From: BOG-908 sp963795825
GTDB taxonomy: Bacteria; Pseudomonadota; Alphaproteobacteria; Acetobacterales; Acetobacteraceae
Length of the DNA: 64,000 bases
Assembly: GCA_963795825.1 (NCBI GenBank)
Contig: CAWCIW010000001.1
Location: forward strand, 1,550,001-1,614,000
Reading direction: 5' to 3'
In this document: in pieces, positions 16,506-27,132 of the stretch
How the letters are laid out: each line of letters starts with the position of its first letter
How positions within the stretch are numbered: the first letter of the stretch is position 1
Notes under the pieces: generated by a model
Told to the model about the DNA's origin: nothing
What the model saw: the letters and a program-made list of their open reading frames with translations, nothing else
Databases searched by the model: none
Translations under genes and position numbers: made by a program

Positions 16506-19500
16506 ATGCCGTTGGATAGCCAGGCGGGACTACAGGGCGCAAGTGTCGCGATCGTCGGAGCCGCCTGCCGCCTGCCCGGCGCGCCGGACGAGGCCGCCTT
16601 CTGGCGCCTGCTCGAATCCGGCGCGTGCGCGGTATCCGACGCCCCCGCCGGCCGCTGGTCCACCGCGCGCTACCTGCACCCGCGCCGCTCCGAACCCGGT
16701 TTCAGCTACAGTTTCGCCGGCGGCTACATCGATGGCGCGCTCGGCTTCGACCCCGGCGTGTTCGGCATTTCGCCGCGCGAGGCCGCCGAGATGGACCCGC
16801 AGCAGCGCCTGCTCCTCGAAGCGGTGTGGAGCGCGCTGGAGGATGGCGGCATCCCGCCCGGCTCGCTCGCCGGCGGCAATACCGGCGTCTATGTCGGCGC
16901 CTCCGGGCTCGATTACGGCGCGCTGCAGGTCGGCGATCTCGGCGCCATCGACAGCCATTTCATGACCGGCAACACGCTGTCCGTGCTGTCGAATCGCATC
17001 TCGTATATCTTCGACCTGCGCGGCCCCAGTTTCACCGTCGATACCGCGTGCTCCTCGTCGCTGGTGGCGTTTGCCCAGGCCCAGGCGGCGATCGCCTCCG
17101 GCCAGATCGACACCGCGATCGTGGCCGGCGTGAACCTGCTGCTCTCGCCGTTCCCGTTCATTGGATTCGCGCGCGCCGGCATGCTGTCGCCCACCGGGCT
17201 GTGCCACTCGTTCGGGGCGGGTGCGGACGGCTACGTGCGCGGCGAGGGCGTGGTCGCCATGGTGATCACCCGCCTGGAGACCGCGATCGCGCGCCGCCAC
17301 CGCGTGCGCGCCGTGGCCCTGGCGTCCGGCACCAACTCGGATGGCCGCACCAACGGCATCGCCCTCCCGGCGATCGAGGGCCAGCGCTGCCTGCTCGACC
17401 AGCTCTACGGCGCCGGCGGTATCGACCCCGAGCGGCTCGCGTTCATCGAAGCGCATGGCACAGGCACCGCCGTGGGCGACCCGGCGGAGGCCACCGCCCT
17501 CGGGCTGGCGCTCGGCCGGCGTCGCCACGCGCCGCTGCCGATCGGCTCGGTGAAATCCAACATCGGCCATCTGGAACCCGCCTCCGGCCTGGCCGGCCTG
17601 CTGAAAGCGATCCTTGCGCTGGAGCACCGCCGCCTGCCAGCCTCGCTGCACGCGGCCGCGGCCAACCCGGCGATAGACTTCGCCGCCCTGAACCTCAGCC
17701 TGGCCACCGCGCCGGTGGCGCTCCCGGCCGACGGCGTGTGGCTCGCCGGCGTGTCGTCGTTCGGCTTCGGCGGCACCAACGCCCATGTGGTGCTGCGCCA
17801 GCCGGAGGCTTTCGAGCTGCCGGCCGCCTTCGCGCAATCTGCCAACGGGTCGCAGCCCGAACTGCTCGTGCTCTCCGCCCACTCCCGCGCGGCGCTGGCC
17901 GCCACTGCCTCCGCCTATGCCGCGCTGATCGAATCCGGCCAGGAGCCCGCGCGCCTGGCCGGCGGCCTCGCCTGGCAGCGCGACCTCGCCAACCACCGCG
18001 CCGCCTGGCCGGTCGGCCACGCCACCGCGGCCTCCCTGCGCGCCTTCGCGGCCGAGAACGCCATCCCGGGCGGTGCCATGGCGCGCGGCGCCGAGGGCAC
18101 GGCGCCCTCCCACGCGCCCACTCTGTGCTTCGTGTTCTCCGGCAACGGTGCGCAGTGGAGCGGCATGGGCCGCGCCGCGTTCGCCGCCAATCCGGCGTTC
18201 CGCGCCAAGTTCCGCGCGGTCGATGCGAGCTTCTCCCGGTTCGCCAGCTGGTCGCTCGAAGCAGCACTGCACGATCCGGACCTCGGCGCCGCGCAGAACC
18301 AGGCCGAGCTGATCCAGCCGCTGCTGTTCGCCGTGCAGTCGGCACTCACCGCCGGCCTGGCCGCGTTCGGCCTGCTGCCGGACATCGTGCTCGGCCACAG
18401 CATCGGCGAGATCGCCGCCGCCGAAGCCGCCGGCGCGCTCGACATGGACGAGGCGGTGCGCGTGATCTTCCACCGCAGCGCGCAGCAGCAGGCGGCGCAC
18501 GGCCTGGGCGGCATGGCGGTAGCCAATATCGCGTGCGACGCCGCAATTGCCCTGTTCGCCGAGCCCGGTCTCGAGACCCTGGAGATAGCCGCAATCAACG
18601 GCCCCGGCTCGGTCAGCATCTCTGGCCCGATGCCGGCGCTCGAGGCGTTCGCCAAGCTCGCCCGCCGCCGACGTATCGCCGCGCGCGTGCTGGACCTGCC
18701 CTACCCATTCCATTGCAGCCTGCTGGACCCCCTGCGCGACAAGGTTCTGGCCGCCTTTGGCACCATCGCCTGCCGCCGGGGCGATGCCGCGTTCATCTCC
18801 ACCGTGACGGGCGCCGGCCTGCCGGCACTGCGCTGGACGCGCAATATTGGTGGCGCAACGTGCGCGCGCCGGTGCTGTTCGGCGACGCGATCGCGCAAGC
18901 CGCCCGCCAGGGCGCCACCGTGTTCCTCGAAATCGGCCCGCGCCCGATCCTGCAGGGCAACATCACCGCCACGCTGCGCCATGCCGGGCTGGACGGCGCG
19001 GTGCTGCCGAGCCTGGCCGAAAAGGCGCCGGACGGCGATCCGCTGGTGATGATCCTGGCCCGCGCGCTGGTGCTCGGCTGCAAGGTGGACCGTCTGGCGG
19101 TGTTCGGCCCGCGCCAGGCCGGCCGGGTGCAGCTACCGCCGTACGCCTGGCAGCGCCGCGACTTCGCCACGCCGCCCACCAGCGAGGCGATGGACCTCTA
19201 TCGCGACGCGCCACGTCACGCGCTGCTCGGCACGCGTCTCCGCGACGGCACCCCGGAATGGCGCAACCTGATCGACGCCGCCACAATCCCCTATCTGGCG
19301 GACCACCGGATCGACGGCGAAGTCGTTGTTCCCGCCGCGGCCTTCGCCGAGATGGCGTTGGCCGTGGCGCGCGACCTCTACCCCGAAGGCCCTGTCGGGC
19401 TGGAGGATTTCGACCTGCTCGCCTGGCTCACTTTGCCCGTCGACCAGATGCGCGAACTCTCCGTGCGCCTGCAAAGCGAGGCCTCCGATGGTCGAGATCT

Positions 19501-22500
19501 GGAGCCGCGCCCGCTTCGCCGCCGATGCGTGGACCCTGCATGCGCGCGGCCGCATCGTGCGCATCGCCTCGCCGCCACCGGCGCCCGGCGCCCGCGCGCT
19601 GCTGCCGCACGCGCTCACGCCGGCTGCGGTGTATGACAGCGCGGCCCGCAGCGGCATCTTCTACGGCCCGGCGTTCCGACGCGTGCGCGGCGGTTCGCGC
19701 AGCGACACGCTGATAGAGGTCGATCTTGCTCCCGTAGCCGCTTCGGACCTGACCGGCGCGCCGAACGTGCTGCATCCGATCGCGCTGGATGCCGCGTTCC
19801 ATGCCATGTTCGACAACATCAAGCGCCGCGCCGGCGAGCGCCACGCCTATCTGCCGGTGCGCTTCGCCGGCCTGCGCGTCGAGCGCGACGGCGTCCCGCC
19901 CGCGCATGCCAGCGTGGTCATCCACCGCGAGACCGACCGTTCGCTCAGCGTCGGCGTGACACTCACCGATGCCCAGGGCGGCCTGGTTGCCGAGCTGACC
20001 GGCGGGCTGTTCCGCGCCGTGGTCCTCGAGCGCGATGCGGCCGACCAGGTGTTCTTCCACCAGGAAAACCTCCGCCTGTCGCGCACGGGGCCGGATTCCG
20101 CGCGGCGGGACTGCGCAATGGCGGCGCTGGCCGGGCTGGGCGCGATCGCGCCGCCGGAATCCTGGCTCTATCTCGGCGCGTTCGCGCGCGCCCTGGCCTT
20201 CGAGAGCCTGCGCGCGGTGCATGGCGAGGCGGAAATCCTCCCTGCGCGCGCCGCGGTCGCCGGCCCGCTGCTGCCGGACCTGCAGGCGGCGCTGCTGGCG
20301 GGTCTCGGCCGCGCCGGGCTGGCCACGCGCACCCGCGCCGGCTGGCAGCTCGAAGCGGAAAGCGGCCTGCCCGAAGCCGGCGAGATCCTGCGCAGCCTGG
20401 CCGCCGAACATCCTGCGGCGAATGTCGAGATACTGCTCGCCGCCCATGCCCGCGCCCGCCTTGCCGGCGTGCTGCGCAGCGGCGCGGACGCGGCCATCAG
20501 CGCCGCCACGCTGGAGCGGTTCGACAGCGCGTCGATCCTGTTCGCGCCGGTGCTCGATGCCGCCCTTGCCATTTGCGTGGCGCTGCAGGCCCGCGTGGCG
20601 CCGGAGCGCCTGCGCATCCTGGTGGCCGAACCGTTCTGCCTCGGCGTGCTGCAGCGCCTGGCCGGGTTGCTGCAGGACGACGCGGTCGGCGTCACCGTGC
20701 TCGGCACCGACACCCGCCGGCTCGACCTGCTGCAGGCGCGCCACGCCAACATGGCCGGTGTTGTGTTCCTGCACGAAGATGCCGACGACACGCCGGATTT
20801 CGACATCGCGCTGTCGCTTGCCCTGGGCCCGGACTCGGCCGACGCGGCGCTCGGTCCGGCGCTCGCCAGGCGCCTCGGGCCGGGCGGGCTACTGTGCATC
20901 CTGCAGCCGCCGGACAGCCCGATCTACGATTGCCTGCTCGGCCTGCAGACCGACTGGTTCGTGCCCGATACCGGCCTGTCGCAGCCGCCGGGGCGCATCG
21001 CGGCCGCGCGCGACGGCCGCCAGCTCGCCGCATCCGGCGGGTTCCTGGGTGCGGTCACCCACCAGCTCGGCGAGGATGTCGGCAGCCTGATGATCGCGCA
21101 GGCACCCCCCGCCGCCACGCCGCGCGCTCTGAGAGCGGCCGTGGTGCCGGACAGCGGCGCCGTGCTCCTGCTGCAGGACTGGCCGGAGCTCGCCCAGGCG
21201 CTGCGCCGCGCCGGACTGGCCGTCAGCCACGACGCGCTTGCCCCGCGCGACGCGGACTCCAGCCTGGTGTTCCTGGCCCAGCCCGCCGGACCAGGCGATC
21301 TGGCAGGCTGCCTCGCCGAACTCGCCGCAATGCTGCAGGGTGCCGCGCCGTCGGACCGGCTCTGGGTGGTCGTGCGCGGCCTGCGCCACCCCGATCGCGG
21401 TGCCGCGGCCGAGGCGATCTGGAGCTTCGCCCGCGTCGCCACCAACGAATATCCCGGGCTCACCTTGCGCCTGGTCGATCTCGCACCCGATGAACCCGGC
21501 GTGTGGGACGCCACCGCCGCCGCCCGTAGCCTGGCCGCCCTGATCGCCAGGCCCGGTCCGGAGACCGAATTGCTGCTGGACGCCAGCGGCCTGTCCGCCA
21601 CGCGCCTGGTCGCCGGCCTGCCGGGACGCAGCGCGATCGCCGCGGCGAAACTGCAGTTCGGCGCCCAGGGCGCGCAAGGCGGCCCGCTCGCGGGTGCGCA
21701 TTGGACGGAGATCCAGCGTCGCGCCCCGGGGGACGGCGAGATCGAGATACGCATCGCCGCCGCCGGAGTGAATTTCCGCGACGTGATGCTGGCCGCCGGC
21801 CTGCTCGATGACGACGTGCTCGATGACGGCATGGCCGGCGCGGTGCTCGGCTTCGAGGCCGCCGGCGAGGTGTTGCGCGTGGGCACCGGCGTCACCGCCT
21901 TCCAACCGGGCGACCAGGTGATGGGCTTCGCGCGGGAAAGCTTCGCTACCCATGCCACCGCGGATGCCCGCGTGTTCATCCGCGTGCCGGACGGCATCGC
22001 CACCGAAGCCGCCGCCACCATCCCCGTGGCGTTCCTCACCGCCTGGTACGCCCTGGTGCACGTGGCGCGCATCCAGCCGGGCGAGTGGGTGCTGATACAT
22101 GGCGCTGCCGGCGCGGTCGGCCTGGCCGCGATGCAGATCGCCAGGCTGCACGGCGCCAGGATCGCCGCCACCGTCGGCGCGCCGGAAAAGCGCGCGCTGG
22201 TGGCCGCGTTCGGCGCCGAGCGCATCTACAACTCGCGCAGCACCGCGTTCGCCGACCTGGTGCGCGCGGAGATCGGCGGCGTGGACGTGGTGCTGAACTC
22301 GCTGGCCGGCGAGGCGATGCAGGCCGGGCTGAAATGCCTGAAACCCTTTGGCCGCTTCATCGAGCTCGGTAAGCGCGACTACGTGCTCAACACCGCGCTC
22401 GGCCTGCGCCCGTTCCGCCGCAATCTGAGCTATTTCGGCGTCGACCTGGACCAGCTCCTGGCCGCCAATCTGCCTCTGGTGGAGCGCCTGCTTGCCGAAT

Positions 22501-23900
22501 TGGCCGCGCAGTTCGCCAACGGCGCGCTGACGCCGCTGCCCTACCAGGCGTTCGACTCCCATGCCGCCGGCGGCGCGTTCCAGTTGATGCAGTCGGCCGG
22601 CCACGTGGGCAAGCTGCTGGTCCGCCCGCCGGCCCGCCCCACCGCCGCGCGCCCCGCCAATGCGATATTCCGGCCAGGCGCCGGCGCCCATCTGGTCGTC
22701 GGCGGCACCGGCGGCTTCGGCTTCGAGGCGGCGTGCTGGCTCGCCGAAGCGGGCGCGCAGACGGTGGTGGTAGCCTCGCGCCGCGGCCGTATCGAGCCGG
22801 AATTGCTGGCGCGCGCGCAAGCGCTCCAGGCGGCCGGCACGAAGCTGGTCGTAGCGACGCTGGACGTGACCGACGCCGACGCGGTGGCCGCGCTGACCGG
22901 CCAACTCGTGCGCGAATACGGCCGCGTCGCCGGCGTGATCCACGCCGCCGTGGTGCTCGACGACTCGCTGATCGCCAATCTCGCGCCGGACACCACGCGC
23001 GCCGTGCTGGCCCCCAAGGTGGCGGGTGCCGCGAACCTCGACCGTGCCACGCGCGGCGGCCCGGCGCTGGACTATTTCGTGGCGTTCTCCTCAGTAGCCG
23101 CGATGGTCGGCAATCCGGGGCAGGGCGCCTACGTGGCGGCGAACGGCTACCTGCAGGGGCTAATGGCGCAGCGGCACGCCGCCGGACTGCCCGGTCTCGC
23201 GGTGGGCTGGGGTGCGATCGCGGACGCCGGGCTGCTGGCGCGTGATCCCGCCGGCACCGCCCGCCTCGAAGCGCTCTCCGGCATCGCCGCCATGCCGGCC
23301 AGCGCGGCCCTTGCCCATCTCGCGACCCTGCTGGCCGACCCCTCGCACACCCCCGCCACGGTGTTCTGCGCAAAGTTCGGCCACGGCCACGCCGCCCAGC
23401 GCCTGAAGCTGCTGCGGATGCCGGCCTTCGCCGCGCTGTCCGGCGACGCCGATGCAGTGGCCGCCACCGCCACCGACCTCGCCTCCCGCATCGCCGGCAA
23501 ATCCGAAGGCGAGGCGCGCGCGCTGGTGGCGGGGCTGGTAGCCGCCGAAGTCGGCCGCATCTTCCGTCTGCCGCCCGACGACATCGAACTGGGCCGGCCG
23601 CTGGACGAACTTGGACTGGATTCGCTGATGAGCCTGGATTTGCGCATGGGTATCGAGAAACGCTTCGGCATCGAGCTGCCCGTCACCGTGATCGCCGCCG
23701 GCGTGAGCGTGAACGAACTCGCCTCCCGCCTGATCGCCAGCCTGCGCCGCGGGCCAGAAGCGGCGAGCGATGCGGACGAGCTGGCGATCATGCAGCGCCA
23801 CGGCCTGCTGCCCACCGCCGTGCCCACCGGCGTGGCCGTGCTCGAGCAGACCGCACATGCGCGCGGCGAAATCCCCGCCATACCGGTGGTGCTGGCATGA
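16506..23900 (+). CDS. Highly reducing type I polyketide synthase (KS-AT-DH-ER-KR-ACP), two compensating frameshifts
   Basis: The gene encodes a multidomain PKS of about 2464 residues. KS has DTACSSS (Cys near 182), EAHGTGT and KSNIGHLEP. AT has GHSIGEIAAAE near 630 and YPFHC at the specificity site, which points to malonyl units. DH begins DHRIDGEVVVP near 935. A degenerate, methyltransferase-like stretch without a SAM motif follows. ER has LIHGAAGAVG near 1865, KR has GGTGGFG near 2065 with an SSV..Y..N triad, and ACP has LGLDSL near 2372. There is no thioesterase. The frame slips near 18830 (one base missing, inside AT) and back near 19490 (one base extra, inside DH), so both ends are in frame. 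ATG 16506 has GAAGG 6 bp upstream; GTG 16446 has no such site. The stop overlaps the next start. Confidence 0.85.
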
Positions 23901-25336
23901 ACGAAACTCCCAATCCGGGCCGGCTGACCGGGTCCGCGAAGGCGGCGCTGCTGCAGACCATGCGCGCGCCGCTCGCCCGCGCGCCCGAGCCCGCCTCGCC
24001 TCTGCAGGCCCCGGCCACCGACGCGGCCGCCCCGAACACCTTCGGCTTCGACGCGCCCGGCCTCGACGGCCCCGAGCGCCCCGCGGCCGCTTCGCGCGAG
24101 ATGTCGTTCGAGAGCCTGCCCGCCTACAAAATGCTGCGCAGCCAGCGCGGCATGGCCGACGCCCTCGGCCTGCGCTTCCCGTTCTACCGCACGCATGACG
24201 CGCGCGCCGGCGCCCGCAGCGTGATCGACAGCCAGCCTGTGGTGAACTTCGCCTCCTACGACTATCTCGGGCTGAACGGCCATCCGGAGATCGCCGAGGC
24301 CGTGGCCGTTGCCACGCGCGACTGGGGCACCAGCGTATCGGCCAGCCGCATCACCGCGGGCGAACGCGCATTCCACACCGAGCTCGAGAACGCGCTCGCC
24401 GGCATCTACCAGGCCGAAGCCGCACTCGCGTTTGTCAGCGGCCACGCCACCGCGATCTCCACCATCGCCGCGCTGCTCGGCCCGCGCGACCTGATCCTGC
24501 ACGACTCGCTCATCCACAACTGCGTCGTCGTCGGCGCCCAGCTCTGTGGCGCCACCAGGCGCGCCTTCCCGCACAACGACATGGACGCGCTGGATGACAT
24601 GCTGACCGCCAGCCGCGGCCGGTTCGAGCGCGTGCTCATCGTGTCCGAAGGCCTTTATTCGATGGACGGCGACGGGCCGGACCTCGCCCGCCTCGTGGCG
24701 CTGAAAACCCACCACGAATGCTGGCTGATGGTCGATGACGCCCATGCGCTCGGCGTGCTCGGCACCACCGGACTAGGCATCTTCGAGATGGCCGGCGTGG
24801 ACCCGTCCGGCGTGGATATCTGGCTCGGCACGCTGTCGAAAACCCTGGTGAGCTGCGGCGGCTACGTGGCCGGCAGCCGGGCGCTGATCGAATACCTGAA
24901 GCTGACCGCGCCCGGCATGGTGTACAGCGTGGGCCTGCCCGCGCCGGCCGCGGTGGCGGCGCTGACCGCGATACGGCTGATGCTGCGTGAACCGGCGCGC
25001 GTCGCCCGCCTGCAGGCAAACGGCCAGCGCTTCCTGCAGGGCGCACGCGACGCCGGGCTGGACGTGGGCACGAGCTGGGGTTTCGCGGTGACGCCGATCA
25101 TCCTCGGCGATTCGCTGCGCACCATCACGCTCGCCGACCGGTTGCTCGGGCGCGGCTACAACGCCTTTCCGATCATCCCGCCCGGCGTGCCGGAACGCTC
25201 GGCGCGGCTGCGGTTCTTTATCTCGTCGGAACATACCGCGTCGGAGCTCGACGGCGCGGTGGCGGCGATCGTGGACGAGCTGGGCACGCTTGGCGGCTTG
25301 CCGGGCGGCGCGCGGGCGATGGAGCCGGCATCCTGA
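23897..25336 (+). CDS. Alpha-oxoamine synthase (serine palmitoyltransferase-like, PLP-dependent)
   Basis: The protein belongs to the PLP-dependent alpha-oxoamine synthases, which condense an acyl thioester with an amino acid and release CO2, giving an alpha-amino ketone. It has 479 residues. The first 75 are an Ala/Pro-rich extension; the fold follows with NFASYDYLGLNGHPE near 117, GTSVSASRITAGERAFH near 140, VDDAHALGVLG near 279 (cofactor Asp) and GTLSKTLVSCGGYVAG near 312 with the PLP lysine. ATGA overlap with the PKS stop implies coupling, so the acyl donor is probably the PKS acyl-ACP and this enzyme releases the chain. The amino acid used (Ser, Ala or Gly) cannot be read from the sequence. 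BioF, HemA and Kbl are less likely given the context. Confidence 0.85.
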   Translation: MNETPNPGRLTGSAKAALLQTMRAPLARAPEPASPLQAPATDAAAPNTFGFDAPGLDGPERPAAASREMSFESLPAYKMLRSQRGMADALGLRFPFYRTHDARAGARSVIDSQPVVNFASYDYLGLNGHPEIAEAVAVATRDWGTSVSASRITAGERAFHTELENALAGIYQAEAALAFVSGHATAISTIAALLGPRDLILHDSLIHNCVVVGAQLCGATRRAFPHNDMDALDDMLTASRGRFERVLIVSEGLYSMDGDGPDLARLVALKTHHECWLMVDDAHALGVLGTTGLGIFEMAGVDPSGVDIWLGTLSKTLVSCGGYVAGSRALIEYLKLTAPGMVYSVGLPAPAAVAALTAIRLMLREPARVARLQANGQRFLQGARDAGLDVGTSWGFAVTPIILGDSLRTITLADRLLGRGYNAFPIIPPGVPERSARLRFFISSEHTASELDGAVAAIVDELGTLGGLPGGARAMEPAS

Positions 25337-26124
25337 GCAAGGCTGCGCCCGCGTTCAGGAATGTGGTGATCACCGGCGCCTCCAGCGGTATCGGCGCCGC
25401 TTTGGCGGCGCAGTACGCCGGGCCGGGCGTGACGCTCGGGCTGACCGGGCGCGACGCCACGCGGCTCGCAACCATTGCAGCCCAGGCCAGCGACGCCGGT
25501 GCCACCGTGCAACAGGGCGTGTTCGACCTGCGCGACCGTCCCGCCGCGGCCGGATTCCTGGCCGGGTTCGAGGCCAGCCACCCGGTCGACCTGCTGTTCG
25601 CCAATGCCGGCGTGCTCGAGGGCCGCCAAGCCGACGGCACGCCGGAGGACGGCGATACCGCGCGCCGCGTGGTGGAGATCAACCTGCTCTGCGCGATCGA
25701 CACGGTGCACGCCGTGCTGCCCGGCATGACGGCGCGCGGAAGCGGGCGGATCGTGCTGGTCAGCTCGCTCGCCGGCCTCTCGCCGCTGGCCGACGCCCCG
25801 GCCTACAGCGCCAGCAAGGCGGGGCTGCTGTCCTACGGCCAGGCGCTGCGGGCGTCATTCGGGCCGAAATCCGGCGTGCGCGTCTGTGTGGTGTGCCCTG
25901 GCTACGTATCGAGCGCGATGACGGACAGCCATATCGGCAAGCAGCCGGGCAAGATCACCGCGGCGACGGCGGCGCGGCTGATTGCGTCGGGCGTGGCGCG
26001 GGACAAGGCGGTGATTGCGTTCCCCGGGGTGTTGTATGCGTTGTCGCTGCTGACGCCGTTTTTGCCGGAGGCGGTGGTGCGAATGGGCGAGAAAGATTTG
26101 CGGTTTCACGTGGCGGGGAAGTGA
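25333..26124 (+). CDS. Short-chain dehydrogenase/reductase, probable 3-ketosphinganine reductase-like
   Basis: This classical SDR has the NAD(P)-binding TGASSGIG at its start, NAGVLEG near residue 90, a catalytic Ser in VSSLAGL near 140 and YSASK near 155. The C-terminal region, ending LLTPFLPEAVVRMGEKDLRF, resembles reductases acting on lipid ketones. It follows the oxoamine synthase directly, so it probably reduces the amino ketone to an amino alcohol, the step done by 3-ketosphinganine reductase in sphingolipid synthesis. The start is uncertain: CTG 25333 overlaps the previous stop and has GGAG 8 bp upstream, giving LSKAAPAFRNVVITGASS; the first conventional start is GTG 25363, which leaves almost no N-terminal strand. 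Confidence 0.8.
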   Translation: MSKAAPAFRNVVITGASSGIGAALAAQYAGPGVTLGLTGRDATRLATIAAQASDAGATVQQGVFDLRDRPAAAGFLAGFEASHPVDLLFANAGVLEGRQADGTPEDGDTARRVVEINLLCAIDTVHAVLPGMTARGSGRIVLVSSLAGLSPLADAPAYSASKAGLLSYGQALRASFGPKSGVRVCVVCPGYVSSAMTDSHIGKQPGKITAATAARLIASGVARDKAVIAFPGVLYALSLLTPFLPEAVVRMGEKDLRFHVAGK

Positions 26125-26238
26125 AGCAAGGCCTTCTTTTTTGAAAAAAAGAAGCAAAAAACTCCTGCGTTCCCCGCTGCAGTATCGCCCGCGTATTTCC
26201 TGCAATTGCGGGCGTTGCGGAACCAGCGCGGGCCTTGC
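26125..26238. repeat. Intergenic inverted-repeat element, copy 6 (right arm decayed)
   Basis: The left arm at 26125-26166 has the GAAG hairpin and the GCAAAAAACT box. The right side retains only GGCCTTGCTT (26231-26240) and an unrelated stem around GCCCGC/GCGGGC. It lies between the convergent SDR and pdxJ genes and meets the pdxJ stop. Confidence 0.75.
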
Positions 26239-26949
26239 TTACCGGCGCGCCGCCCGCATGATGCCAATCATCTCCCGAACCGCCCCGCCCAACCCCATAG
26301 ACACCGCAGCGCCCACCAGGAAATGCCCGATATTCAGCTCGGCCACCTCAGGCAAAGCCGCGATCGCCCCGACATTGTCGTAAGTCAGCCCATGCCCCGC
26401 ATGGCACTCCAGCCCGAGTTCCCTGGCCAGCGTGGCACTTTCGGCCAAACGCTCCAGCTCGCCCGGGCGGCCCAGCGCATAGGCGCCGGTGTGTAGCTCG
26501 ACGACGGGCGCGCGCAGCGAAGCGGCCGCGCGCAATTGCGCCGGATCCGGATCGATGAACAGCGACACGCGTATGCCGGAATCATTCAGCGTGGCCACGA
26601 TCGGCCCGAGCATGGTGATCTGGCCGGCGGCGTCCAGACCGCCCTCCGTTGTCACCTCGCGGCGGTGTTCCGGTACGATGCAGGCGGCGTGCGGCAGGTA
26701 GCGCGTGGCGATGGCGACCATCTCGGACGTGGCGGCCATTTCCAGGTTTATCGGTGCCGTGAGTTCGGCGCAGAAACGGGCCAGGTCGTGGTCGTGTATG
26801 TGCCGGCGGTCTTCGCGCAGATGCAGGGTGATGCCGTCTGCGCCGGCGTCCAGCGCGATGCGCGCGGCTTCGAGCGGATCGGGGAAGCTGCCGCCGCGTG
26901 CGTTGCGCAGGGTCGCCACGTGATCGATGTTTACGCCTAGGCGCGGCAT
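26239..26949 (-). CDS. pdxJ: Pyridoxine 5'-phosphate synthase
   Basis: PdxJ closes the pyridoxine ring from deoxyxylulose 5-phosphate and the product of PdxA, completing the pathway to vitamin B6. The 236-residue TIM-barrel protein shows GVNIDHVATLRNARG at its start, ITLHLREDRRHIHD near residue 43, LEMAATSEM near 70, EVTTEGGLD near 105 and AGHGLTYDNV near 195, all standard. ATG 26949 (MPRLGVN) is chosen; upstream in-frame starts lack a reason. It lies downstream of pdxA on the same strand, with a repeat element between them. Confidence 0.96.
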   Translation of the reverse strand: MPRLGVNIDHVATLRNARGGSFPDPLEAARIALDAGADGITLHLREDRRHIHDHDLARFCAELTAPINLEMAATSEMVAIATRYLPHAACIVPEHRREVTTEGGLDAAGQITMLGPIVATLNDSGIRVSLFIDPDPAQLRAAASLRAPVVELHTGAYALGRPGELERLAESATLARELGLECHAGHGLTYDNVGAIAALPEVAELNIGHFLVGAAVSMGLGGAVREMIGIMRAARR

Positions 26950-26985
26950 TATCAGGCTCCGAGGTTGGTGGTCGGGAAGTAGGTT

Positions 26986-27132
26986 AAGCAAGGCCTTCTT
27001 TTCTGAAGAAAAGAAGCAAAAGACTTTTGACTCCGCTGTCGCGCGCCCGATTACGAAGGTTGGTGTTCGCTCAGACGAACGGAAGCAAAAGTTTTTTGGT
27101 CCTTTTTTTCAAAAAAGGACTGCTTGCCTTGC
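26986..27132. repeat. Intergenic inverted-repeat element, copy 7 (GAAG/GGAC tips, CTGTCG-type core)
   Basis: The left tip is CTTCTTTTCTGAAGAAAAGAAG (26997-27018), followed by the GACTCCGCTGTCG core on the left. The right tip is the GGAC hairpin (27099-27120). The right half of the core has been replaced (GTTCGCTCAGACGAAC hairpin). It separates pdxA from pdxJ and touches the pdxA stop. Confidence 0.85.

Noticed and set aside
20889..22943. Long open frame of 684 codons opposite the PKS
   Set aside because: High GC content leaves long antisense frames open. The translation is Gly/His/Arg-rich without motifs, while the other strand has a continuous PKS.
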